Source of the DNA: Aspidiotus rigidus
Taxonomy: Eukaryota; Arthropoda; Insecta; Hemiptera; Diaspididae
Direction of reading: 5' to 3'
NCBI GenBank assembly: GCA_035079385.1
Contig: JAVHKY010000003.1
Location: 20,723,501 to 20,787,500, forward strand
DNA length: 64,000 bases
Shown: positions 33,561 through 44,040 of the stretch, one piece after another
Numbering within the stretch: position 1 is the stretch's first letter
Layout: each line of letters begins with the position of its first letter
The notes under the pieces: model-generated
Database searches by the model: none
Told to the model about the DNA's origin: nothing
Seen by the model: only the letters and a program-made list of their open reading frames with translations
Made by a program: the position numbers and the translations under genes

Positions 33561-34984
33561 TTTAATTCTTTATGGGGCGTGGCATGAGGAACAAATTGAA
33601 GATAGAAAGCAGGAATTTTTAACTAAACAAAGTTTATTATGTGGTTCAGAGGACCGCAACAAAGTTGACGGTAAGCGATAATGAACGTCTTGAATTTTCT
33701 GTGAAACTTGAAAATGATAAAGAATTGGAATCAGGAAGCTTAACCTCTGTTGAATGTGATCATAACATTTTTAGAAGAGACTCCAAACGCTTTGGAGAAA
33801 AAGAGTTAACTTACGCATAAGATGACATTAAACTAAGTTTACCTTACAGCTGAGCTCCGAGAGAGGGACACGAAAAAAAATTTCAGGCTGCAAACCAGAA
33901 GCCAAAAAAGAAAATGATGAGCAGGTTCTAGGCTAGCTCGATTAATATTGAACTGGACTCATTTTTAGGTAAGAAACTTGATACGCTAAATATTCTTGTA
34001 GCTCCTCTGTCACAATTTTGAAGACAAAATTCTCCCCAATGTTCTAACGCAAATTGAGAGATATTTTGACAGGAATATTGCAGATTGGCAGCATTCTATC
34101 ACATTTTCCGTCATAATCTCAACAGCAGAATCCTCACAGCATTTTATACACATAATAACAGTATTCTTACAAAACGATACCTGAAGTGACACAATTTTAA
34201 CAGAATTATAACAGAACTAACAGAATCCTCATATTCTGACAGATGGCAGAATAGGTCCCACATTCCGACAGAATTATTGCAGATTGGTGGCATTCTGTCA
34301 TTTTCCGTCAACCGGGGATATTAACAGATCACCCTGAAATATGAATGGTAAATTTAAACTGGTCAAAAATTAATGAAGTCCCATAATTCTCACAATTTTT
34401 CTAAATCCTGATGCTTATTATACTTATTTACCCTCTTTTTTTGAGTCACTTTCGAGAATTTTTCCAAGACCTTGAACTAGATTAGAGCTTCCGTCCTTCT
34501 CGGAACTGAAATTCTCGCACGGACATCTGATATCCCTCCTCGAAGCCCTTCTCTCCCCCCCCCCCTTTTATGGATAATCTTGAAAAATGGGTGATCGTAA
34601 TATAGATTATGGAGACGTATTCTAGCTATATTGACGGTGACTTCAAGAAGTACTCAGGATAAGATTTTGAAAAATAGAAGCGCGAGGATCGTGTGGGTAT
34701 CAGATCAGCTATTTCCACACATTTAAAGGTAGGCAGCTATGAATGACTATGCAAGGTAGGAATACCTAAAACCGATGATATTATTTTCGCCACTTTGTCT
34801 AATTTTTTTTTTGTATTTCAGGAAACAATGCTCCCATCCAGAAGAAAGTTAATAGTGTGACATAATGGACCAAGGATATATTCTACCAACGTTTGAAGCA
34901 TACTATGTTGTGTAGAAACATTCAAATATGTCCCGGTAAAATTAAAAAAATTGTCATCTAAACTCGGAAGAAATATGAAGTGTT

Positions 34985-35093
34985 CCTTTCTTTCTAATCT
35001 CTATAAATGACCTAAAAAACAGTATTAGCTTTCCCTTTACAAAACGCCTCTTTGCGGATGACTTCAGTATCTTCCTTTTGAGGGTTAAAACGT
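34985..35093 (+). pseudogene. non-LTR reverse transcriptase fragment (FADD box)
   Basis: About 36 codons reading LISINDLKNSISFPFTKRLF then ADDFSIFLLRVK. This is the RT catalytic box (FADD) with the preceding NDL segment, close to the family version at 22.1-22.4 kb (AINDL...RLFAD) and to the copy at 41.9-42.9 kb. No flanking RT is intact. The first part of the interval 34317-34984 shows nothing recognisable. Confidence 0.75.
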
Positions 35094-35361
35094 TGTTAGT
35101 TTAATGGACTAACCAGCTTCATTTGAAAATTACTCCAACGTTCACGCAAAACGGTTGTCTTCATTATCTACTTCACAAAAACACTATCTGCTACTTCCAG
35201 GACTGCATTTTACTGCGCATATGTTTTTACACAAAAATGGAACTTATTTTTTTATTTAAAAATTCAATTATTTTAATAATGACTGTAGTAATTCAAATTT
35301 CAAGAATTATTATTCATTTTATTTATATTATGTATATAATAATAAAAGAGGAATATTAAAC

Positions 35362-36335
35362 TGCACGAAAAGAAAAGGCGTTTGAACGAAAAATAGCAGC
35401 ACGAAAAAATCATCCAAAATAACGAAATAACAAGTGGTGGTAACGAAAAGTACAGCACACGAAATTTTTGAGTATGCTCACGAAGAAAAAGAAAAATACA
35501 AAAAATTTTCAAAGTGTTTTCACAAGAAAAAAAAAAAAAAAAAAATGAACGCTTGTCTGTTGGCTAATTTTTAAATGACATTTTAGACGTAGTCATGCAG
35601 TGGTCAGAAAAACGAAATCCACATTCAAAAAATAGCACTCCATTCATCAACGTACCAGATATTTCTTTGCCGCTACGGACTGCCGCTTATCAGTGGGCTG
35701 CAGCTGATAAAGCAATTCTGCAACCCCTTCACGAGGAAGAAAGTTGTATGGAGTACTTTGTGGCAGCAGGAAGCAGTAAGAAATGTATTTGGGAAAAAGA
35801 ACTGTCCAAATTTTTGAGAGGCGACGGCTGGTGGCAAACGTTCGACGATTTCAAAGCCCGCAAATTCTATGTCTGGACCATAGTCATCAACAGAGGAAAT
35901 TTGCGGGAATCGAAATGCTCATACCGCTCCCCTTTTTTTGAAAAGCTTGCAGTATAAGCATAGGGTAGGGATGTACATTCGGTTGAAGCTACTATCAGTG
36001 CCACCTGAAGCGGAAACATTTCCACTTGGCCAAAAAAGAAAAGGTGGCAGGCGGAGTTAAGCCGAATGCGCTCTTGTGGTGCAATACATTTTTAATCATA
36101 GAATGATTCTTTAGTTTTCAACTCATTTTATAATTCAAGCCAATGCTTTCTTTTGTTTATATTAATTTTTCGGTTAAAAGTTTTAATTTTTCGGGATTTT
36201 TTTGTTTTTCTGTTTAATGTACTTTTTTATGTTCATGTACCATTTTTAATTTTCACTTCTATCTTTTTTTCGTGAAATGATTCTTAACCGCTCAAAGACT
36301 TTTTTTTCGTGATTTCGAACTTTTTATTTCGTGCA
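35362..36335 (+). mobile_element. TIR element with ACGAAA subterminal repeats and MULE-like transposase remnant
   Basis: Ends are TGCACGAAAAGAAAAG (35362) and the near-inverted TTTTTATTTCGTGCA (ending 36335). Subterminal ACGAAA words (left: 35365, 35387, 35401, 35430, 35442, 35459, 35478) and TTTCGT words (right: 36268, 36304, 36327) give the same plan as the 31549-32490 element, with another motif. The middle encodes a MULE-like/SWIM fragment on the plus strand. I infer a second, related MULE family. Confidence 0.68.
35595..36084 (+). pseudogene. MULE-like transposase C-terminal region, frameshifted
   Basis: The first frame (35595-35957, 120 residues) contains WEKELSKFLRGDGWWQTFDD, FKARKFYVWTIVI and SKCSY, which is the region just before the SWIM finger in Mutator-like transposases. 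The continuation, KHRVGMYIRLKLLSVPPEAE then TFPLGQKRKGGRRS, lies from about 35956 in another frame and then has a stop. It aligns with CKHVLGMQIRLKL...PVGQKGKRGRP of the copy at 31784-31996. The expected CxC of the finger is reduced to a single Cys and a frameshift falls inside the finger, so it is inactive. Upstream DDE residues are absent. Confidence 0.7.
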
Positions 36336-36357
36336 AAAAAATCCTACCCATAATAAA

Positions 36358-36495
36358 TAGTACATTTTGTAATAAGTGGCGAAAATGAACGATATTGGAA
36401 CGAGCGCAGTGTAGCCACACGAGCGAGGCGAGTGTGGATAAGCGAGTTCCAATATCGTTTGTTTTCGACACGAATTACAAACAGTACTTTTTATA
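36358..36495. repeat. short hairpin element (~138 bp)
   Basis: ACGATATTGGAAC (36391) is inverted at 36449-36461. Outer words AGTACATTTTGTAAT (36359) and ATTACAAACAGTACT (ending about 36490) are also inverted. The loop holds its own small palindrome, CCACACGAGCGAGGCGAGTG then TGG. It resembles the small GC-loop MITE-like hairpins common in insect genomes. It lies directly after the MULE-like element. Confidence 0.75.
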
Positions 36496-36590
36496 ATACA
36501 TGTAGTGAAAGGAACACTTGGGCCTACAATTTAAATTGGTTATCGTTCAAAAAGAATGTTTACAAATTTTTCGAATGGCACCACTGACTT

Positions 36591-36655
36591 GATTTTCGCC
36601 ACGGGTAAAATATTTTCGCCACTGGTAAAACATTTTCGCCACGGTTCTGATAACG
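36591..36655. repeat. 21-bp tandem repeat, three units
   Basis: ATTTTCGCCACGGGTAAAAT is repeated about three times with single changes (GGG/TGG/GGT). Confidence 0.8.
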
Positions 36656-36725
36656 GCATGTTTCGCTACGAAAAATGAACACAATACGCAGCACTTTCGC
36701 TTCATGTATTATAAAAAATATATAT

Positions 36726-37173
36726 CGTCGTTGGATCGGAAAAAACCTCCTATGTGCCATTTTTTGAGGAATGCACTTTTTTATATGGTTGGACGCGGAA
36801 TTTCAAGGCGCATCGACTGGAAAAATCCCCTATGTGCTAAGTTCAAAATTACGCCGGTAGGAGCGGTTTTGAATACCTCCTATGTGCACCATCCAGAAAA
36901 TGTGGTCTCGAATACCTCCTATGTGCAGAGCAAACCTCTTATGTGCAATATTTAGGGCCAGGAATTCCTCCTATGTGCATTTATCGCCCAATACCGCCGT
37001 ATTGTAGAAAATTTAGAAAATTTTTTGTTACTACTGTATCAAAGAAGCTTTTCCACATTTAATGAGACGTTTCCAAAGTATTTTGGCCTTCTTTTCACAA
37101 AATGATCAGTTTTTTGCTTCTCCTGTAAAATTTTATTTTTGCCACATAGGAGGTTTTTTCCAATCCAACGACG
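36726..37173 (+). mobile_element. 448-bp TIR MITE copy 1, with internal CCTCCTATGTGC repeats
   Basis: Terminal inverted repeats of about 32 bp start CGTCGTTGGATCGGAAAAAA and continue CCTCCTATGTG; ATAT flanks both ends (36722-36725 and 37174-37177). The word CCTCCTATGTGC and close variants recur about eight times inside. A near-identical copy in reverse orientation lies at 46821-47267 and also has ATAT at both sides. An open frame of 83 codons is conserved between the copies, but the repeated peptide words (NTSYVHHPENVVSNTSYVQS) simply follow the DNA repeats. Confidence 0.9.
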
Positions 37174-37199
37174 ATATATTTGTTCTATAGAAATATTAG

Positions 37200-38470
37200 T
37201 TATTACTGATCTATTTTTGAATTCAAATACAAGAAATCGTCAATTTTAATTCTTATTAAGAAAAATCACCCCATTCATTAGTATTTTATAAAAAAATTTA
37301 TATTAATATTGAATTTATTATTATTTTCATATTAAATATAATTTACTTATGAAAATTTTTTAGTATAAAAACAGATACAAATTTAAACCTAATATGAAAT
37401 ATTTTACCATTAATTACAATATTGACTATTGAAATTATCATCAATAAATTATTTTTCTTGTACTATCGGTATGAATAATTTATTGTAATTTAAATTATGA
37501 TTGAATAATTTATTTTTTACATGGTGTTATAACATCAGTAATTTTGACACGTTTCGCGTCACTTCCAGAATTTGCGTGCTCGTACGCATGCTATATTATG
37601 TATGACCATGGGTCTTGAAAAAATGTTGACTTTAGCACTAGTCTTAAAAGTAAGTGTTCTATTAAGTCTAATAGTAAGCCTACACTTGCTCTCTAGGCCT
37701 ATTCTAGGGACTGTGTAAGCCCATAGGGAGTTTTATATTACGGTTAATTAAGCTTATATTGAACGAGCCAAGCTTGCTGGGGAGCTAGTCAGCTATATAG
37801 TTTACTAGCCTTATACTAGCAGACTGCCAGAAGATTTTATTTTAATCTTTATTCACATAATATTATAATGAAGATTGATTTATTAAAATTTTATGAATAG
37901 AAAAATATGAAATACTGGATTAATAATACTAAATTTATTGATAATAACTTTCTTGGTTATTCACTTGTATGAAGTCAAATATCTTGGGGAGAAAAAATAG
38001 TTATCACTAATTTTATTGTTGTAATTTGGTAATAATTTATTAAATTTAATTTGAGGAAATCGATTTATTATAAGTATTTGAATCAATTATTTTATTTCAG
38101 AAGTATTAATGATGACAGTTTCTTTTATCCATTTTAATCATTTTACAAATTAATAAATCATAAAATCCTTTAAATTTAAATAATGATATTGATCAAATTA
38201 ATTCAAATCCTTCATCAATTTCCAAATATAATATATTGATAGTAATAATTATTTTAGGTACCTATATTTTCTTTATAATTAATACATGATAAAATTTTAT
38301 ACCATTAAAAATCTATCATCCAGATAATTTATATCAAATAATAATATTCAAAACTCTCAACCATATTGAACAGAATGACACTGTTCAAATTTTTTGTTAT
38401 TGAAATATTAAATTAATAAAAATTATTATTTCTAATGAATAAATATTCAATTTTTTTATTTTAATATAAA
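37200..38470 (+). pseudogene. CYTB: NUMT: most of a mitochondrial cytochrome b gene
   Basis: Read with the invertebrate mitochondrial code, the AT-rich plus strand follows cytochrome b in order. The N-terminal KNHPIH lies near 37265, a TINYNIDYWN-like stretch near 37410, WLIxFLHG near 37510, and TFLGYSLVWSQMSW (family GYVLPWGQMSFWG) at about 37945-37995. IWGNRF is near 38053, LHQINKSxNPLNLNNDID near 38145, PDNL near 38320 and NHIEQNDTVQIFCY (family HIQPEWYFLFAY) near 38360. TGA codons at Trp positions fit mitochondrial origin. Many stops and indels show it is an old nuclear copy. It is interrupted at 37546-37833. Confidence 0.85.
37546..37833. mobile_element. 288-bp insertion inside the CYTB NUMT
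   Basis: The cytochrome b match stops after TCAGTAATTTT (37545) and resumes with ATTTTATTTTAATCTTTATT at 37834. ATTTT appears on both sides (37541-37545, 37834-37838), consistent with a 5-bp target duplication. The insert is more GC-rich and rich in CTAG words (ACTAGTC, CTAGGCC, AGCTAGTC). It has no clear inverted ends and codes for nothing recognised. Confidence 0.65.
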
Positions 38471-38550
38471 ATAAATAATTTACGATCGAAATTATTTTTA
38501 TCAACTTTCAAATTATTAGCATCATTTACTATTACTGTCATTATTATTAT

Positions 38551-38697
<147 letters not shown>

Positions 38698-39059
38698 CAT
38701 TACTTATTTCTGTTAGGCCTACTATTATCTTTATAATTATGTAATTTCAAAAGTGGTGTCACCTGTAATTGGTCCGTGGACTGTAGGTGGTACCACTATA
38801 AAATAATAATAAATAATAAATAAATAAATAAATTTGTAACAGTAAAATTAAGTCAGTATAAATTTTTTTGATAATTTAAATTTCCTTTATTGGCTCAAAA
38901 CTATCCAAAGAACTTTATATTCAAATTGTAAACGACTTTCAATAATATTTTATAATACTTAAATATTAATTTATTCCCAAAAAATAATAACTAATAAAAT
39001 GATTGAAAAATCTCCCTAAAAAATGCTGGTTTTCATATAATGTTCATTATTAGATCAAG
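38698..39059. other. possible retrotransposon tail and AT-rich DNA
   Basis: GGTCCGTGGACTGTAGGTGG (38772) and TACCACTATAAAA are followed by an (AATA)n tail at 38803-38835, the form of a 3' end of another non-LTR element. The rest is AT-rich and unassigned. Confidence 0.4.
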
Positions 39060-39073
39060 ACGGGAATCACAAA

Positions 39074-39250
39074 TTTATTTATTTATTTATTTATTTATTT
39101 TAACGAGCATTTCAGCTACCTATTGGGCTATTTACATGAATATACAAATCTATGAAAATAATAATAAATAATATTGGATTATAAAATTATAATAAATTAT
39201 TATCTTGAAATTGTTAAAGTAATTAAAAAAATATATATTTTCAAAATATT
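39074..39250 (-). mobile_element. non-LTR retrotransposon tail (copy 5a)
   Basis: (TTTA)n at 39074-39101 followed by TTTAACGAGCATTTCAGCTA and GGGCTATT is the reverse complement of the family 3' end (AATAGCCC...GCTCGTTAAAATAAA). Only the tail and an AT-rich body remain. Confidence 0.65.
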
Positions 39251-39284
39251 CTATTATAGCTTGTTTTTTGAATCAGTTCGTCCT

Positions 39285-39640
39285 GAAGATCACAAGGTGA
39301 TCGAAATTTCGACGAATAAATTTAATAAACCAAAAGTCCGTATTTCACTTTTCCCTCTTATGTCTCGCAAAATTAAGGATCTAATCTTTCGCGAGTCATC
39401 TTCGCTTCACCAACTCTCTCGCCCTTTTTGAGCCTATACTGCGATGCTGATGATCTGTCCGTTCAACACTTCTTCTCTTGCCCAGCGCAATTCCAGCCTC
39501 GCCATTCTGTCTCTCTCTGCATTACAAACTTCCTCTCAAACAATCATGAAAAAATCATTAGCCCGACGAACTACCTCTGATCCAGCTATATCTATGCCAC
39601 CATCTAAATTCATATTCATCCATCTTGTCCTCACATGCTC
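39285..39640 (+). pseudogene. non-LTR retrotransposon C-terminal fragment (copy 5b)
   Basis: Around 39450-39560 the plus strand reads DADDLSVQHFFSCPAQFQPR, matching the family's zinc-binding LTVEHFFSCPxLxPLR segment. The upstream stretch (39285-39430) is compatible with the preceding linker but broken by frameshifts. It faces away from the tail at 39074-39250, so these are two separate insertions. Confidence 0.6.
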
Positions 39641-39660
39641 ACTCTGAGCCCATAATTCTG

Positions 39661-41440
39661 AATGTAGGTGCAAGGCTCGTCAATTTAATGAGAAAAAAGA
39701 AGAGAAATATTGCAAAATACAATTAATGTTACTCACGAATGCGAAATTCTACAAAACGCCTCCAAAACGAACTATAAATCGAAATAAATGTTTTTAGTTA
39801 ATGTCGTGCTATATACGGTATTTTACTGCATGAAGGGCTGTAAAGTTCGACAACAAGATCGTGGAGCGTATTTAACAACACTCTATATGTGCAGTAAAAT
39901 TATGTTTTGCTCTGACGTCACGAAAACGAGAGGCTGTATGACATTATAATGACTCGTGCATTCAACAGTTAATCGTTTGATACGGCTAGAAGGACGCTCT
40001 CGAAAAAAAAAAAATTGGACTCGACTTTTCGTCGCTGTTCTCTGTTTGTAAACGACGTCGGACTATCGTATAAATAATTAATACGGAGCGATAAAGTTGG
40101 CTGGTTTCATTTTCCTGTGAAAATAATAATGTATACTCGTACGATATCAAAAGAAAAATGAATAATGATAATAGAAGAGAAAAGAAAGAAAAAAAAAAAA
40201 GAGACAAAGGTAATAACAAATTAAAACGTAAGACAAACATTGAGAAAATAAACTGCAAAAGTTCGCCCGCTACCATAGTAACGTGACGTCAAAAAATCTT
40301 GAAAAAAGAGAAAAAAAAAAGTTGTACGGCAACGTACAGAATATTATCTCTTGTCTACGAGTACAACATGCATCACGATGTATAAAAGAAATTTGCGTAA
40401 ACTTTCCACGTATCTCATAAAAGGAAAGGAGGGCCTCGTAGTAGAAATCGCACCGTTAAACTTTTCTCGAATTCAAAATATAAGCCTTACAACTTAAAAA
40501 CTCCACGTACCGGTACGAGAATTTATTTTTACTTACTGGATAAATATCGCGCAGGCCTACTACACGATCGATAAATACGTGTTAGTTTAGGTACTTATCA
40601 AAAATACAAAACAAATAAAAACACGCACGTTGTAAAATCGTATTTGACTTTGTCGAAGTTGTAATTTCTACGAGCGCGCGGAAGGCCATTCATTCATCTT
40701 AAATAAGCCGTTTTTACGATCGACAGTGAGACCTTTTAAAATTCCGTAAATAAAAAATTGAAATAAAATTAATACTCTCTGTCGGGAGCGGGCGCAGGTA
40801 TACGTTTCGTTCTCCAAAATGAATAAGGTAAACGAACCGTTGAAAAATTAAATTTATTCCAGCTTCCGCCTCCGATAATTCTATTTAGTATTTTAACGGC
40901 TCTCGACATCGCGTTGTTTTGAACACGCACAAAGTTGAAAGTCTCTAATCAAATTTAGTGGCAAAAATCGTTTCCAAGAAACTTCTACACGCGTCTGCAT
41001 TTTTCAGCCGCGCCGAAATCAAAATTAATAACCGCAAATTTTCGTCGAGCCTGTCGAATAAACATCCTGTTTTTCCAATCTAAATGTAAGATATGAACTT
41101 CGCTGGCAAACATGCGGGCAGCGACAGCGCCCCCTCTGGAGGGTTGTTCCATGTTTTCGCCTTCATATTATTACTTTGAAACAAGAGCAAACAACGTTCA
41201 CACATTTTTGGTCGTCTCGTGGGTATTCCTTTGATAAACAAAGAAGTGTAGCGGTTCACAAGATGGAAAAGGTATGAAAACGTAAAACGTAATGTACTCG
41301 TACTACGCATTAACGAGGGTAATGAGTACTTCTGGAAAGAAATCAGTGGAGAAAACGACTCTTGAAATACCACCTTTACATATCCTTATTTTCGTTCAAG
41401 ATGATGACGAGTTCACGAGTTATGAAATATAAGAAATGGT
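39661..41440. other. no recognisable gene
   Basis: Moderately CG-containing, non-repetitive DNA with A-runs. No recognisable coding sequence on either strand; it could be intronic or intergenic host DNA. Confidence 0.45.
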
Positions 41441-41454
41441 AAAAAATGTTGAAT

Positions 41455-41560
41455 ATCGATCTATATACATGAGAGAGGACTTGGAAATAGTATGAAGAAC
41501 ATCTAAATTGAAAACCCAGCCGTTTCCTTAACGAAATTTGGGACGAATTTGTCAGGACGA
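41455..41560. repeat. decayed composite-repeat piece
   Basis: ATATACATGAGAGAGGACTTGG followed by CCGTTTCCTTAACGAAATTT resembles one minisatellite unit plus the start of module B. Strongly diverged. Confidence 0.4.
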
Positions 41561-41889
41561 TAAGCAAGTGAACCTTACATTTTTTGATAGACGCATGAAA
41601 TTTAAGGTAGGTACATTTTTCTTTATCTCACCGAAAATAATTGAATTTGATCGGAAGACATGTTTGTAGACTTCCAAATCAATCTCGAGGGAGCGATTTC
41701 GCAAAAAATTTCAATACCACTTTCAAATTATAAAAATACCAAAGTTCAAAATTATTCTACCCAAAATTTCCCGTATAATACAACGTTACGTTATCGATTT
41801 TGTCCCGTTAGAAACCCTGGCGAATAGTTTTCAAATTTAACTTTTTTGATTTTCAATTTTACTCCCAGTTCTGATCCTTCTCCATTATA

Positions 41890-42930
41890 CTACAACCTTC
41901 CTAACACGGAAAACGAGGTCCTAATGCTCCTCATCCTCAGTACTCGGCTATGATCAAATCCCTTCAGTGTTTTTACAAAAACTCCACCCACAAGCAATCG
42001 CTCACTTCACCTCCCTCCTGAGTAAAATTTTCAACTCATCCATATTCCCTGCTGTTTGGAAACTAGCAATACCAATTCTTTCTCTCAGACCAAACAAGGA
42101 ACCATCCTTCCTTCTTTCCTACCGACCAATCTCCTTACTGAGTACCTTCGCCAAAATTGGAGAAAAAATCTTTAATAAACGACTCATCTAATTTTTAGAA
42201 TTCAACACTCTCATGAACAATTCACAATATGGGTGCCGTGAAGGCCGGTCCACAATCCAGGCTTTAGCCGAACTTGATTTCCTTATCCATCAAGCAAACT
42301 CCAATGAATCGAGCCTATTTTCAGTTTTTTTTTTAAATTTTTATTTAGGAAAGGCTTTCCCGAGAGTCTGACGACATTACATCCTCCTCACCCTCCATAA
42401 ATATTCATTCCGTAGTCTCTTTCCCCCAGTTTTTTGACAACTATCTACAAAAGCGTTCCTTTCAATCCCGAGTAGCAAATCAACTCTCTTCGGTTCGCAT
42501 CTAATCCAACGGGATCCCACAAGGGTCACCTCCTATAGTGGAACACTTTTCATTGTCGCAATAAAGGACATCTTTAGTAACAATCGCTCTCCCCGCTAAA
42601 CCAATTTTATATGCCGAAACTGAGCATCATCCGTAAGCAAACAAATAATCAACTTTGCGCACACAAAATCCTACAAAATTCCATTTTGTCCATCCTTAAA
42701 TTCTCATCATACCGCGGATTCCGATTATACTCCTCCAAGTCCTGTATCATCATTTTCGACAAAAAACGAGCTAAAACCCATTCCCCCAGGACTTCAACTC
42801 CATCCCTATTGCAGTTAATAATTCAGTCAAAGTCCTCGGCCTCCGCTTTCACTTCAAAAACTCGTGGCTACCGCGTATTAAAGAAAATAAAACCAAAAGC
42901 CTCAAAGCTTCAAACGTCTTAAAATACCTA
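41890..42930 (+). pseudogene. non-LTR reverse transcriptase, several frameshifts
   Basis: Pieces in order: GYDQIPSVFLQKLHPQAIAH, then WKLAIPILSLRPNKEPSFL, LSYRPISLLSTFAKIGEKIF (RT motif 1-2 region), then REGRSTIQALAELDFLIHQA in a second frame. After a gap, AHKILQNSILSILKFSSYRG and SSKSCIIIFDKKRAKTH form the thumb. The FADD box between them is lost in a decayed stretch near 42600. At least four frame changes are needed, so the copy is dead. Confidence 0.8.
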
Positions 42931-42954
42931 CCCTCCTTCTACCAGTGTTGCAAC

Positions 42955-43605
42955 TAATCATAATAAAATAAATAAATTTATATTATTGATTAAAATTTTT
43001 AATTATAATATAAATTATCAACAATAATATTTTAATTAATTGAAATAAAAAATATTTAAAGAAATTAATTCATAATAATTTTAAAAATTAATTAATAATT
43101 TTAAATTAATTTTAAAATAAATTTATGATTCTAATTTATTAATTTAATTGAATTTAATTAATTTATAAATATTAATAATTTAATTAAATAAATATTTTCT
43201 TTACTAAAAAATTATTATTCATTTAAATAATTTTTATAAATGAAATTTTAATGATTTAAATGTTGAAACGTATAAATATAATTTAATTAATAAAAATATT
43301 GATAAAATCTTGAAAATAAATGATTATCAATTGATTTACAAGGTTTTTTCGATGCTTTTGAACCAATAAAAGAAATTAAAATCATTAATATAATTAAAAT
43401 ATAAATAAAAATTTTCCCAATTAAAATAAGTTTATTATTAAAAATTTTTGATTTATGTAAATTATTTGTTAATCAAATTAAATATTGAATTTAAATTTAA
43501 ATATATAAATCAAAATTTTAAATTATAATACATAAATTAAAAAATTTATATAAATTATATTTAATAATAATAAATAAAAAATCATTATTAATATTTCTAA
43601 AGTCC
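42955..43605. other. AT-rich insertion (possible organellar origin, unassigned)
   Basis: About 650 bp of roughly 90 percent A+T, sharply bounded, lying inside a retrotransposon RT. Its composition is like the two recognised NUMT blocks in this window. I could not match it to a mitochondrial gene, so its origin remains open; an AT-rich satellite or a mitochondrial control or rRNA region are alternatives. Confidence 0.4.
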
Positions 43606-44040
43606 GATCTATCCCAGATTACAGATCACCTATATGCGGACTCACACCCTCCTCAGACCTCTCTTTCCTAGACACAGTTCAAAATTCTGCCATTTGCATT
43701 TGCACGACCACTCTGCGCACTATCCCTGGTCCAAGTCTAGCCAAATCAGGTTATGCACCTTCACATTTTCGTCGACATTACTTAACTGACAGTCTCCTTA
43801 CTTCTTCTGTCTTACAATTTCCTCAAACCCTAGTTCGCAACATTCTCTTTAATTCATCCCAAAGTGTCCTACTTATCACTATACTTTCAACAACAAGCTC
43901 TACTTTCACACCCATTCCCTTCACAAAAACTTCACTCTCATTGCCTGGTCCCCGTATTTCTCACATCACCCCATTTGGCCTTACCTACCCCTAAAATCAT
44001 ATATCAACGTAACCTCAAACATACAACTTCTTTATATTTT
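43605..44040 (+). pseudogene. non-LTR RT C-terminal part after the insertion
   Basis: Reads IPDYRSPICGLTPSSDLSFL, then DTVQNSAICICTTTLRTIPG and PSLAKSGYAPSHFRRHYLTD, matching LDYGAPIYNLANKSSLALLD...SLRLVLGAFRTSP...LSVRR of the copy at 20.6-21.9 kb. One frame change lies near 43860. It stops abruptly at about 44040, where unrelated CG-rich sequence starts. Confidence 0.75.

Larger units (their letters stand above)
30586..34316. mobile_element. TIR element with ACAGAAT-rich subterminal arms
   Basis: The termini CCCGGTTGACGGAA (30586) and TTCCGTCAACCGGG (ending 34316) are perfect inverted repeats. Next to both ends, over about 300 bases, the words ACAGAAT, GACAGAAT and their complements occur many times (for example TCTGACAGATAACAGAATTC at left, ATTCCGACAGAATTATTGCA at right). 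Dense subterminal motifs are typical transposase-binding regions in hAT and MULE elements. The interior contains a second TIR element (31549-32490) and a retrotransposon fragment (33240-33560), so the outer element is the oldest. No own transposase is visible. Confidence 0.75.
41875..44040 (+). mobile_element. non-LTR retrotransposon copy 4, split by an AT-rich insertion
   Basis: A plus-strand RT region runs from about 41890 to 42940 and resumes at about 43605-44040, in the order expected for the family. The AT-rich block in between (42955-43605) is absent from family members and interrupts the RT just before the LYKSL...DYGSPI segment. The RNase H part is missing beyond 44040. Confidence 0.8.

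Noticed and set aside
36704..37000. Conserved 83-88 residue protein shared by two loci
   Set aside because: The loci are two young copies of one MITE; the conservation is that of the DNA and the peptide mirrors the internal repeats.
39986..40276. Membrane-like minus-strand frame
   Set aside because: Hydrophobic residues come from A/T-rich codons; no motif, and no splice or promoter signs.
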